Assembly (NCBI GenBank): GCA_000711775.1
Contig: ARYC01017612.1
Span: forward strand, 59,154 to 123,153
Reading direction: 5' to 3'
Length of the DNA: 64,000 nt
From: Oxytricha trifallax
Lineage: Eukaryota > Ciliophora > Spirotrichea > Sporadotrichida > Oxytrichidae
Shown: piece after piece, positions 11,091 to 22,339 of the stretch
Position numbering within the stretch: the stretch's first letter is position 1
How the letters are laid out: each line of letters starts with the position of its first letter
Notes under the pieces: generated by a model
What the model was told of the DNA's origin: nothing
The model's database searches: none
What the model saw: only the letters and a program-made list of their open reading frames with translations
Position numbers and translations under genes: made by a program

Positions 11091-13657
11091 ATGAGTTTGA
11101 GTTAAATGTACAATCCAGCAGGTAAAAACCTGAAGAGAATGAGTACATACTCTAATGATGATAAATCCTCTTCGTTTTCTTTCACTGATAACCCTAAATA
11201 ACTTAAAAATTTATAGCGTAAGTTTATTTATTACAATAGTTTGCAATTCTTTATCTGATTATTGTGGATCAATATTCGCTTAATGTTTTTGTGCAATAAA
11301 ATTACATAAATAATTTCACAACTTTATGCTTTTAGAATTCTATTAATAAAACGCTTTGCCAGAGTATTTCGATGAGACTAAAGTGGAATTTCATGAGTTG
11401 AATAACTGTGAAATATGCTATATTAAATTCAACACAACTCACAGGAGACATCACTGCAGGAGATGCGGGAAGAGTGTATGTGGGAAGTGCTCTAATAATG
11501 AGAAACCACTATTCTAAAAATATTATCATTTAAAGTAATTACAGATAAATTAATGAAATTGTTTTATATTATTAATATCAAGATCTGACCAGAAAAAGCT
11601 GTATAGAGTGTGCGATTAATGCGATACTGAACTCTAAAACTTCACTGTAATTAAATAGTGATAACTTATATACAAAAATATAGTTGAAGAAGAATTTAGA
11701 TGATATACTAACTGCTTAGAAAGAATAAATTGATATCCTGAATTAATTAACTTATTTACATTTTTTCCTTTTATTTCTCTCTTTATGAATGTACAAATAG
11801 AAGAAATGGATGAAGTGAAGACCAATCTGAAAATGAGATATGAAAATGAAAAACAGCTCCTTCGAGATAAACTTTAACGAACACACTAAAAAAAGAATAA
11901 CTTAGAGAGCGAAGTAGTCTAACTGAGCAAAGATCTGGAGAGACTAAATAACAATAGAATTGCACTGCATACTGAATTAGGAATGCAAGAAAGGCAGCTA
12001 AGTGAGAAAGAAAACTAGAAAAATCAAATGATTAGCGAAAAGTTCAACAAACTTAATGAGTTAGGAGAGAAAGAGAAAGTTTTACATGAGAAGTAGTAAA
12101 AGAATGAAGAATTTATGAAATATTTGTCATATTATAAGAGTTATTGAGGAAATTTAGAATAAATAAATTCATTGAAATTATAATTTGGTAAAATGTCACA
12201 ACCATAGACAGAGAAGTCATCTCGTTTATAAATTAATAAGAAGAGTACAATGCCATTGAAAGATGGCTCTAATGTTTAAATAATTTTAAAATAAAAAGAT
12301 CTTCGCGATTTAGGTTACTAAATAGGCATTGACTATGACAAAGATAAGGAAAGATACGGCTGGATATTAGATTTAATGATAAATTCAGAATTACCACCAG
12401 GAGTTGAAAAAGAGAGAGATTATGAAGGATAGTTGGTATTTTATGATTGAGTGGAAAACACAACGACTCCAATTCACCCAAATCACATTGAGTACAGGAA
12501 GATACTCAAGAATACAATAATCCAACATAAAAAGTAAGTCTCCTCCCTACACTTTGTTATAAGACCTTACAAACAATTTTTATGCCTTATCTAATTTAAC
12601 TGATTATAGTCAGAGAACGACTTAATATGTAAATTTGTTGATAAATGAGACAAGTTACTTGGATTGAATCGCTCTTACTGAAGCTGAGAGAAGAGGATAT
12701 TAACAGAAATGAAGAAGATTAGAAATTATGAATTAATCCAAGGAAGGCAAAGAATATCTTGAATACCTCAATAAGAAACTTAAAAAGTAAGAACAAAATG
12801 AACAGACAAAAAATGATATAAAATAAATAAAAGTTCAAAGCTATACATCACGGAAATAATCTCAAGATGACCAAATATTGATGAAAGTAACAGATAAAAA
12901 TATTTTAGAAAAAGTAAAGAAAATTTAAAAGAGATTTGTAGCAGTTGAGCACGATTAGAATCCCTTGCATGAAGAAAAGTATTAAGAGTAGGCAATCCTA
13001 GAGGTTACATCTTTTTATATGCGAACTTTTGGACTAATGGTTAATAAAATTAAGTAATTGATTGGCAAGTTCATGAACAGCCCTGATTTCAGCATGCAAT
13101 ATGTCATAGATTTAGCCAATCATTACGGTTTAGACTTGAAATAAGAACCCCATTTATTATGGATACCAAGAGTGCTTATTAATATACCCTTACCTCACAA
13201 CTGGAAAAGAATTAGTCTAAAATTTTTGAATTTGAAGGAATAGAAATATTAATCAACATATTAAACTTTAACGTATCTCTGCAATACCTACTTCCCTTTA
13301 GTTATCGAGAAAGTTGCTTCAGCCTGTACCATATCCAAAACTGAAGTCTCCTCAACGAGGCTATGCCCTAACATGTTTTCCACATTCTTCTCAACTTTCC
13401 CTTAACTAGTTTGGTGCATCAATGTGAAAATGGTTGATTAGCACTTGTGGGATCAAGCAAGCCCACTTATTGTAGCACGTTACCATGATTGCCGTCCATC
13501 CTCAATTTTTAAATTCTAAGGCTTTCAGATTGAATGGGACGGTCTTTGAATTAAAATGATTAATGATGGGACCTTCATTGTTGGGGGTGCTCCATAACTT
13601 GAATCAGTGTAATAACACAACTTACTCGATAAGCCCTGTGGATTTCAACCATAATGA
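11091..13657 (+). CDS. FYVE zinc-finger and WW-domain coiled-coil protein with in-frame TGAs
   Basis: ATG 11091. Introns with GT-AG ends are visible at 11218-11335, 11535-11582, 11647-11683 and 12534-12609, plus one IES at 11744-11790; all keep the frame. The FYVE-type zinc finger follows the second exon: CEICYIKFNTTHRRHHCRRC, then CGKCS and CDQC, with the RRHHCR phosphoinositide-binding core. A long coiled coil follows (about 11790-12200). Then comes a WW-like domain of the CEP164 kind (GWILDLMINSELPPGVEK, then HPNHIEYRKIL). The C-terminal third is unrecognised. A phosphoinositide/membrane or basal-body role is inferred from the domains. TGA interrupts the open frame at 12145, 12448, 12665 and 13547, with coding character continuing in the same frame; the last may be the true stop. 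The gene may be a decaying copy, or these sites may be recoded. Confidence 0.7.
11744..11790. other. IES in the FYVE gene, pointer TGAAT
   Basis: TGAAT at 11739-11743 recurs at 11786-11790. Removing one repeat and the 42 bases between joins QIDILN to VQIEEMDEVK in frame, bringing the coiled coil into register. No GT start is available for an intron here. Confidence 0.8.
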
Positions 13658-13756
13658 TAATGACTGTGCTTGCTTTACTTCCCTTGACTAAATTTAAGTA
13701 CAAGCATGATGAGTCAGTATAATAGTAGCATTTTTGAAGGTTATAAAATGCTTGGG
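13658..13756. other. 3' flank of the FYVE gene
   Basis: Short stretch between the last open frame of the FYVE gene and the GC-rich repeat; nothing specific seen. Confidence 0.4.
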
Positions 13757-13885
13757 GACGTTGGGAAGCCGGAGGTCTGGAGGTCGGAGGTCTCGAAAGT
13801 CCCAAAGCGCCTGGAGGTCTGGAGGTCGGAGGTCTCGGAGGTCTGAAGTTAGAGTTAGTGGTCGGAGGTCTCGGAGGTCTGAGAT
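13757..13885. repeat. GC-rich minisatellite, GGAGGTCTCGGAGGTCTG-type units
   Basis: Repeats of GGAGGTC(T)GGAGGTC with small variants. It is much richer in G than anything around it and ends right at the TBE insertion site. It replaces the place where the transposase half of element B would be expected. Confidence 0.85.
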
Positions 13886-14038
13886 TTTTGCAAGTGATTC
13901 AAAACCCCAAAACCCCTTAGTGAGGTTTATAAGTGCTTTGATTTGTTGGGTATAGTTGGGGTCTTATTGGGGTTAGTAGAGAAAACGCAGGTTTGATGTG
14001 AATTTAATGTATATTTAATGAGTATTAGTGTCATTAAT

Positions 14039-15487
14039 TCAAATAAATTTTATCTGCTTATCTTTGTGGTATCTCTTGAACTTAGCTCTCTTTAATGTTT
14101 CAAGTATATCTTCTAATGATGATCTTGGATATGCTGGAGCTCTTACTATGATCATCTCAACCATTTTCTTAATCTAAGTGCATACATCTTCCTGCTTTAT
14201 ATGTTTAACAGCCATGCTTATTGATTACTTTTCTTGCTTTGTTCCGAAGTAAGACATACTTTCCATATCGCACTCTAAAATAATTGCTGCTACCGCCCAG
14301 ACATCCCACTAAACAGAGCCATTAGTCCACTTCTCTCTTATTGGGAAGTACCCAGGTGTGCCTAGTACTTTAGCTAAAGTCACTATTTCTTACCTTATTG
14401 CTCTATTGAAATCAATGACTACTATTTCTAAAGGACAGAGATTTAGCATTACATTTTCTGGCTTCAAATCTCTATGAACATACCCTAGATCATGCAGCTC
14501 TATCACACCCTTGGTCATTTCCGTGAGTATCTCATTCAAGTCATCTGGGTATCTATTATGGTAGAGATAATCTCTTAGAGTCATTTCAAATTTCTTGAGT
14601 CGTAGTGCAATAAAACCATGTCCAAGAATAACTCCATCGAGTTTAAGCAAGTTCTTGCATTACCTTTTATGAGCCTCTCTTAGTATTATGTATTCATTGG
14701 CAAACTCATTTTGATACTGCTCGTTCCTAATAAGATATTTGAAAGGATATACTTTATAAGCATACTCATCAACTACTATGAGTTTTGCCTTGTTAGGCAC
14801 ATCAATATGTAAATAGTTGTCAATGCAAAAACTGAGATCTACTGCATTTAATGCAAGTATATACATAGCTCTCTCTTACAAGCATGCTATATATAATTCA
14901 TTAGCTGGTTGGTTCATTGACTCAAAACGTTTCTGCTTCTTAAGTCTCTCTTCCTGCTCTCTTTAAGACTCTATAGTATTGGACTTTCTCTTGGCTGGTA
15001 TAAGTTTTTATGTTTCTTTATCTTGCATTAAAAACTCACTTAAATGATGTTTTTGCATGTGTCTTTTAACTTTAGCTGAGTGAGTGTAAGACTTCATGCA
15101 AGTCGTGCACTAATACTTGCCATCGACCTTTTCGTGCTTAAAATATATCTTAGCTCTCCTAGAGTGCATCTCTTTGATGTGCCTCTTCAAGCTCGAATCA
15201 GTTGAGAAGAAATTTTAGCATTCATCACATTAGAATGCTTTAATCTTTTCTAGTGGGAGATGTTCTTTTAACTCCTCAACATCTTCGATTAGCGTTTAAA
15301 TACTTATCTCTGCTCTCTGCTTCCTGATATTTATTTATAGAATAAACACTTCTGATTCAAACTCAAGAGCTTTAAGCTCTGGCTCCTTTTCAATGTAGAT
15401 GATCTCTGGCTTCTTAGTTTAGCCAAAGTTAAGCTAAGATTATCCACTGCCATGAGAAACTGCTTTGCGATTTAAGTTAGCCGCCAT
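14039..15487 (-). CDS. TBE 57-kDa C2H2 zinc-finger / protein-kinase-like protein
   Basis: ATG at 15487, TGA at 14039-14041; 482 codons with no internal stop, matching the 57-kDa TBE product. Two C2H2 fingers lie near residues 95-150: CDECQNFFSTDSSLKRHIKEMH and CTTCMKSYTHSAKVKRHMQKH are the core positions (Cys-x2-Cys...His). A kinase-like domain fills the C-terminal half: candidate lysine in YAYKVYPF, catalytic loop HRDLKPENVML (about 14470), then VVIDFN in place of DFG, and GTPGYFP in the activation segment. The Gly after DF is replaced by Asn, so catalysis is uncertain. The zinc fingers suggest DNA binding. The intact frame fits the idea that TBE genes are kept by selection. Confidence 0.9.
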
Positions 15488-15649
15488 GTTTAAATTCTAA
15501 TTTAAATTTCTATTATAAAGCTCTAATAACCTCTCTAGCTATAGTAACTTTGTATAGGAGTTGGTACTACAACAACAATGGTTGATTCTTAGGCGTTAGA
15601 CATCATATTTATACTAAGTTTATAACTATAAATTTTCTAAATTCATGCT

Positions 15650-15870
15650 TAATATTTTTAATTTTGGTACCAACTTAGAAAAAATTCAGGTTGGTACTGG
15701 TACCAATTAGGTTTTAAACCATTTGGAACTTTTCCATTAAAACCTCATTAGTTTAAAACTAGGTACTAATTAAGTTTTGGTACTATTAAATTAGTACCAA
15801 TTAAAATTAAACGAATTTAGTACCAGTACTAATTAAATTTAAACAAATTTAGTACTAATTTAATGGAACT
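15650..15870. repeat. GGTACCAATT/TAGTACCAATT palindromic cluster inside the TBE
   Basis: Many overlapping copies, in both orientations, of TTAGTACCAATT and TTTAATTAGTACC. The same cluster occurs in the mini-TBE at about 39325-39510. It lies between the divergent 57-kDa and 22-kDa genes and may be a regulatory or protein-binding region; this is inference. Confidence 0.7.
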
Positions 15871-16050
15871 AAATTGATAAAAATGGAGCTCAATCTCTGC
15901 AGTTTGTTACAGCTTCTGCAAACTTTCTCCACGTATCTTGCAGGGTTGACCTCCTATAAGATGCCCATATTAATAGTAAGATTTTAAACAATAGGATCCA
16001 GAAGTCTATAAGTTATAATTTTAAATTCATTAATAGGAAGAGGAACAAAG

Positions 16051-16946
16051 ATGGAATCACTCAATGATCAAATGAAAAGAGTCGAGGCTCAAGAAATGAT
16101 CTCAAGATTCAGAAGTAAAGAAGATCTCTATCGATACCTAACTTTACATGGTAAGATAAATAGATGACTATTAACATATTATACAGTTGGTTTATTCCTT
16201 CCAACGATGGAAGGTACCAAAATTTCATTCTTGAAAGCAATACTTTGTGAGGAGAAGAAAGCTTTTAAAAATAAAGAGATTAAACTAATAGAAATTCCGA
16301 ACTACCCTGAGATTTCAGTCACTAATCTTTATGAGGATGCCATGTAAGATGAGGAAGTGGTAGTTTACCTTCCTACCAAGAAACAACTCTCTAATAAACT
16401 ACCAGAGAGGAACTTCTTCTTTGGTGTTCTTGGTACAATAAAAGAGGATTATCTTAGAGAAATTATTGAAGAAGCACATAAGAAACGATATTCTATCTCT
16501 CCTGAAGACTAGAAGAAGCAAGGCATTCTAATAAGCTCAGCTTGGCTAGAGGAACTTAAGAAGCATCCTTATCTTTCAAGTAAGCTTTGGCATATAACTT
16601 TATAGGAAAATCTGGCACTGGTATATATCTAATGAAAGAGCATTCTAAGGTTCATAGAGAGAGAAAGTAACAGACAATTCATGAAGTGAGCAAGAGACTC
16701 TATAAAGATGTTTAAAAGCCAGATGAAATGAACATAGATGCAGGAGCTGGCACAAAAAGAAGAAATATGGGCCCAAGCAAGCCATAAGAAGAGGAGAAGA
16801 AAGAGGAGCCAAACCCATTTATGGCCAGTTTAATATGTGAATATATTCATTCGTTTAAATCTAAAACTTATTTATAAACATTCATTCTTCCCTCTCTCGC
16901 ACAAATTGTTGTCTTATCTACGCTCACTCTCTTACAGCTGCTTTGA
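16051..16946 (+). CDS. TBE 22-kDa protein
   Basis: ATG 16051; introns 16151-16196 (GTAAGA...TACAG) and about 16579-16606 (GTAAGC...TTATAG); both removals keep the frame (YLTLHVGLFLPTMEG and HPYLSRKSGTG). The stop is TGA at 16944-16946, overlapping the transposase 3' end on the other strand by about 100 bases. The C-terminal exon is charged, with EEEKKEE. It is homologous to the ORF at 5907 in element A. The molecular role is unknown. Confidence 0.85.
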
Positions 16947-17907
16947 ATCAAGTCTACTGTATCGATGGGCAAGTCATGCATAAGATGATACAGCAGAAGC
17001 TTCTTGTAGTGAGTCTTTATTTAACTCCAGTAGAATTCTATTCCATTAAATTAAGGGCTGTAAGGAACGTTGTATACAGGAGTTATGTTTAACTCTTCAT
17101 AAGCTTTCTTAGACTCCTTAGTCTTATGAACTGATAGGTTATCAACAAACAGGATGATCTCTTGGTTGCAATACTTCTCTCTTAGCTTATGTAGGAACTC
17201 TATATACTACTCTCGCTTAATAGAGCGAGGGTGAATAACATAACTCTCTAAGCCTGAATCTTCACTTATACCAGCTAAAATTGCATGGGTGACTACCTTC
17301 ACTTTTTAGTCATAAACTACTATGTTATCATACTTCTTGCAACATGACTTATTAATAAAGTGTTGAACATAAACACAGCTTCATCTGAATGTAGGAACTT
17401 GATGTTATTATCAATAGCTCTACGCATTTAATCATATATATAGTTTAAATTATTACTATAAAATGGCACTGTAAAATCAATCACTCTCTTAACTCTGTTG
17501 ACAGTCTTAAAAGTAAAACCATTTCGTCTATAAATATTGGCTATACTCTAAGGAGAGATACGCATGTCTGGAAACTTGCGATGAAACATGACAGCTCGTT
17601 AGTCAAGAGGAAAGTGAGCCCAATACTTTAATGTCTTAGAGTAACAGAGATAGTCAATATGGACCTGTGAGAACTTATTTTCTTGCAGGATGTTTTCAAG
17701 AGCCTGAGTTATAATGTTAAACAGCTAACAAGCAATGATACCTAACAGTTGAAGCACTCTTGTGTAGGAGTCTTACTATGGCTGTATAATTCAACACTGG
17801 TTTGACTTAGTCTATATTAATACTCGTACCATACTAAGCTTAAGCAGTAAATCTAAATATTACTCATCATAAATAGACCCTAAATTTCGCTAATTTCTAT
17901 TTCTCAT
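16847..17907 (-). pseudogene. TBE 42-kDa DDE transposase with one frameshift
   Basis: Start MRNRNQRNLGSIYDEQ at 17907; an intron (GTACGA...TATACAG, about 17765-17811) joins KLSM to PQQDSY in frame; stop TGA at 16847-16849. Catalytic residues: D in FLHSDEAVF, D in ILFVDNLSVHK, and E in NGIEFYWSQ after YNVPYSPQ. At about 17375 the frame breaks: FMFNT continues as INKSCCKKY only after a one-base change in a T-rich run. This is either a real inactivating deletion or a sequencing error in a homopolymer. Otherwise it is full length for a TBE transposase. Confidence 0.85.
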
Positions 17908-18015
17908 TTTGAAAATTGGCATAATTTCTCTACTAACCCCAATAAGACCCCAACTATACCCTACAAATCAAAGCACTTATAAACCTCACTATGGGGTTTT
18001 GGGGTTTTGATTGTT

Positions 18016-18810
18016 GTTCATCATGCCTGTGTCAGATTAGGATTCAAACATCGTGGTGTTCGTCTCCATGAGGCGGGACCCATCACTTGGCCTGATCCCT
18101 TTGCCTGCTGAATCATGCTCTATTCCCCTGAATCGCTTTAGGGACAAAACCTTGGTGGGTTACTGCTTAGGTTTTCTGGCCTTCATTAGTTTCGTTGATG
18201 CTTTCAAGAGCTGCATGGTCCTACCCGATTTTTCTAAAAAATTATTAATTTAAAGCCAATGTGAGATACTTGAGATGAATGGATGGCTGGTCAGCTGAGA
18301 GAACCAGTCATCAGAGATGAGTATGTAGTCATTCTTTTGTCCCTAACCATCACCGCCATTCCTGCTTCCCCTTGTGACTTGTTGATGATGTGCGAGAGAT
18401 ATTCGGGCTGGATTGTATAAAGTATATTGAATAAGTATTGCCTGTCAATAGGCTTAGACTTCTCAGACATATCAGAGAGGTAAAGGCTCAGCTCTTAATC
18501 GTCACAAACTTGTAAATATAATTGTCTTACTGAAAGTTCATCATACTTCGTGACCTTAACCATCTTTATCTGATCCATTTTCAGCAGCTTCTTGTTTCCC
18601 TTAAAAATTAGTCTAAGGTATTCTCTGTTGATGCCCTCAATCGGTGGCATGTAGTATCCCACTATAAATGTCAAGGCAAAAATTTTTACGAATCTCAGTT
18701 AAATAAGTGTAGAGGTCTATTTTGGACTTGAACTTTCCTCCAAGCTCATGAGGTGTGATCTTCAGTATGCTCTCCTCAGCTTGACTGTCACTCATCTGAA
18801 ATTGCTGATG
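18016..18810 (-). pseudogene. 22-kDa-type gene of element B, broken
   Basis: Colinear with 5907-6730 of element A, including the first intron (GTAAAAATT...TTATAG, about 18660-18690). Near 18365 a small change relative to A shifts the frame and brings in TGA. The 3' end is interrupted by the TBE insertion at 18010. Confidence 0.75.
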
Positions 18811-18899
18811 AAAATAAAATATTATTACTTACCTTAACTATAAGAAAAACAGCAAGCTTGATCGAAATGATGCTTGTGAATGTGGATTAATCTTTATTT

Positions 18900-19080
18900 G
18901 CCTATTATTTTCAAAAAAGGAGGGGATCCTTTTTGATTTTCTCAAAATTTTTTAAAAAATTGGTTGGTTATTTTTATGTGATTTTTTGTGATTTTTTATC
19001 GATTTTTGTGATTTCTGTGATCTTTTTGGTCTTTTTTTATGATTTTTTGTAAAAAAATTTGTGGTCAATTTTTTAGTCAC
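18900..19080. repeat. GATTTTTTGTGATTTTT-type simple repeats
   Basis: The complementary counterpart of the 5600-5735 repeats, in the same spacer between the 22-kDa-type and helicase genes of element B. Confidence 0.6.
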
Positions 19081-19190
19081 AGTTCCTCCCCTCTTATCTA
19101 TCTTATCCATTAAGAGATAAAGTTCAAGATTAATTAATTTAAATTTGAATTATTTACATTTAAAAAAATCACAAATTCAAAAATCTTAAA

Positions 19191-22100
19191 ATGAGCAGCT
19201 CTTAAGAGTCAATGTATGACAGCGATGACTCTCGCTTTCATTCTAAGCATTCAACATGTAAATCTCTCTCATCATCAATATCTAAGTAATCGACAGAACT
19301 TAAGAAAAGGGGCTTAAAACAAAATCACAAAGAGAGTGATATCAATAATATTAAGACCTATTATGATTTCAAACATTATTATGATCAGGCAGGTGCTGAA
19401 GCTCCTTGTTCAGAGGCGAAGTTGATCTTAGGGTTGATCACCAACAACTATCAAAAAACTTTTAAGGATATTCAAAGTCACCCCAAGTTGAAGTTAGCCC
19501 CTCTAAATGTGCTTGATCGAGAACTTATCAAGAACTTTATAAGAGTGAAGAGACAACATCTTAAACGAAACATAAATAGCGTAAAAATTAAGGAAGTCTC
19601 AATGTTAAAAAACGACTGCCAGCAGATGTGATGTCAATAAAAAATCACAAGAGTGTCCAGAAGCATCGAGTTTAGGCTCCAATCCAAAATGCTAAGTAAG
19701 CATCGTAGACCTATAACGAAATGACCTAGTTGTCATAGTTTATCATTTATGATAAATAATTTGGAAAATAGATGATTACAACATTTCGATCAATAATAAA
19801 TGAAAAACAATAAGCCAATATACAAAGTGGAAATCTAAAAAACGTTTCATTGTCTTTCCATGTTCCTTTTTCAATATCACCATTTGCATATTTGAATACT
19901 CCTTCACCACTTTTCTTAGCTGCTCTGCGAAGTCTTTGTTTGTTTCCACCACCACCACTCTTAACAGGTGTAACCCCTGTAAAATAAATAATTTAGATAT
20001 GTTTTTTGTAACTTACATTAATGTTGAATGACATGGCATCTTCTGCTCAGACATTTTTCCATTTTTGATTATATCTAATTAATTTATTTTTTATTTATCA
20101 AATTCTTATTATAAATTGTAATTCATCACTTCTTAGACTTAGATGATGGATATCAGCATAGCATTATTAAAAAATTGAACTCAGCGCTCATTTCGGACAG
20201 AGATTTTTACAGCTAGGGTTTTGACATCTAAATCAAGCATTAACAACAGCACATAATAGAATTGTTCAAGAAAAGTGAGATCCAGTGTATTGAGAAGGAA
20301 CTCACAAACTATTCACAATCACAAATCTTGAAGTTTCCACTTAGCTGCATGCTCTATTATTAAAGAGTTATCCTTAGAAGGCCAGACTCTCATTCACACA
20401 TTCTATCCAAACCTGAAACACAATATCGATACATCGATTTTCGATGAAGCAGAGAAAATAGTCCTGGGTGCAATGGCATCATCAATAAACTGACATCTTA
20501 AGGATACAAATCAGCCAATGACAGCGGGCTTAGTTGGGCTACTGCTGGATCTGAATTCTCTATAATCGCTCAAGTCTCTCACATTACCGGAGAGCATACT
20601 AAACTTTCAATAACACTTAGAAAAAAATGGATTCAGCGAAAGTGAAGCTTGCATGATTGTAAAATTTAGAGAAAATTTCCTCTATGAGGATTGCATCTCA
20701 ACTCTCAGGAGCGTCAATAAACTTTACAGGGAAGATATTATTAAGATGCTTTCAATGGAAAAAAGTGAAGCAGGACTCCTCGAGTTAAATGGATGAACTG
20801 CTAGGAATTTTCTCTAAAAGGAGAATACTATTGACACTGCTTGCCAAGAGGAACCACATCAACCTGCAACTTGAAAGATTGGTAGTCGTACTTCAATCAA
20901 TCAAGGACTATGAACTCGACCAATTAGAATATATATTAGCCTGCGATGAGACTTTGTGGATGCGGGAACTTAGCAAACTCTAATCATGCACCTAAAGTTT
21001 CAAAAACCAATCCTAGATTGAATGCAAGAGCTAGGAAATCTGGCAAGAATTTTTAAATTCATAAAACTCTGACCACAAGATCACTCTATATGAAATCTTG
21101 AAATGTTCGCAGCAAATGGAGGAGAGTTGTTTAGATTACAAACATTCTATATACTAGTCCACAATAGCTGCAATTGTTTTGAATCATCTTGAAAATACCA
21201 TTTAAGTCTAGATGTCAACTGCATCGGGCAAGACTTGGGTCCAAGGGTTATTGGCATGCTTTTGGATATAGCAAGGGAAAAAGGTTGTGATATTAGTTCC
21301 TGACAAAATCCTCATGATGCAAACCTAAAAGTTTCTTCAATCATTGGGCATCTAGTTGCAAATAAAAACAATTGAAAACTACTACACAACGAAAATGTAG
21401 TATGACATTGTAATAATCGATGAATTCGATCAAATAACATGGAAGCATCCATTCTACTGTCACGATGGAAAGTTGCAAGGGATCTGGGATAGAGGGCTGA
21501 CTAGGTCATACATGTTCAGTGCCACCTGCGATTAGGGGATCTAAAGAGTGCTTGCCCAAGTATGCATTAGACCAAAAATTTTAAGATTCAAAAGCAAGTA
21601 TGAATAATTGCATTAGCTGAGGTAGGATTAAGGTGGTGATGTAATCGTCTGCTCAAGTGTTGAAGAAAGACTTTCGAAAATTGAGAGCGAAATCAAAGAA
21701 TGCGGTCAGGCTGTCCCTTTCATCATCTTTTGTGATGAACGTGAGAAAACCATTGTGAAAAACAAGATAGAATAAATTTGTAAATTAAGAGAAAAAACAG
21801 GTATCTCTCAAGACACTTTAGAAGAAATGAATCATGGCAAAATGGGGTGTTAATACTAACTCAGGACGAGAGCTTTGGCTACAATACCAGGTTTAAAACT
21901 GATGCTTCAGTGCTTATTGCTTGTGAGATCACCTCCGAGAGTCAATATTTGTAAATGAGGGGCAGGAGCTCAAGAAGCATGGGTGCATTGGAATCAAAAT
22001 ATTTTCCAGTATCTAACTTACCCAAGCTGCAGATACTACTCAGGATGAAGAAAATATCAATCGAGAGATTTGACAAGTTAGAATAACTTGTAGCCCTGAT

Positions 22101-22236
22101 TTACAAAAAGCGATTCAGCAAGATGCTTATAGAAGCGGTAAATGACGCCCAAAAAGTCCACGATGTCATAGAGAGTCTTGAAGATTTAAAGCAACTGATG
22201 GGAGAGAGCGCCTACAGAAAAATGTCCAAATCTTGA
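19191..22236 (+). pseudogene. SF2 helicase of element B, interrupted and frameshifted
   Basis: Same start (MSSSQESMYDSDDS) and end (SAYRKMSKS then TGA) as the helicase at 2832-5498. Motifs remain: TASGKT (about 21220), IDEFDQITW (about 21419) and SATCD (about 21516). It is broken by a roughly 370-base insertion at about 19746-20117 and by a one-base deletion near 21828 relative to copy A, before motif VI. It is therefore not expected to be functional. Confidence 0.8.
19846..20062 (-). pseudogene. MORN-repeat gene fragment inserted in helicase B
   Basis: On the minus strand, ATG 20062 opens a short exon, then an intron GTAAGTTAC...TTTACAG (about 19980-20020), then an exon with a Gly-rich linker and one MORN repeat (GEGVFKYANGDIEKGTWKD). 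Coding character stops at about 19846. The intron shows it was not copied from mRNA. It could be a true MDS of a dispersed gene lying inside a transposon, or a captured fragment. MORN repeats are usual in ciliate membrane and cytoskeletal proteins. Confidence 0.6.
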
Positions 22237-22339
22237 TGTACTGATAAAAGATGACACTGGTAAAGATGGGATTCTGTCATCGTATATTCTGTAAAGTTGT
22301 TGATCTAAAAATTAATCATTCTTTTAAATTACACAAATT

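Larger units (their letters stand above)
13900..18009. mobile_element. Complete TBE transposon (4110 bp) with telomeric inverted ends
   Basis: The element starts with CAAAACCCCAAAACCCC at 13900 and ends with the reverse complement at 18009. The longer inverted repeat continues inward for dozens of bases (TTAGTGAGGTTTATAAGTGCTTTGATT...). It is flanked by the 3-bp duplication ATT (13897-13899 and 18010-18012), matching the ANT target rule of TBEs. It holds the three classical TBE genes: 57-kDa (minus), 22-kDa (plus) and 42-kDa transposase (minus). The insertion lies in the 3' end of the 22-kDa-type gene of element B, so it is nested. Confidence 0.95.

Noticed and set aside
11091..13657. Conclusion that UGA is a normal sense codon in this organism
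   Set aside because: SHMT, the helicases, the 57-kDa gene and the acyltransferase gene have no internal TGA and end in TGA, so UGA is the general stop; the exceptions are treated as gene-specific.
13900..13916. Internal C4A4 repeats as true chromosome ends
   Set aside because: The repeats occur as inverted pairs bounding transposon genes with 3-bp target duplications, so they are TBE termini and not telomeres.
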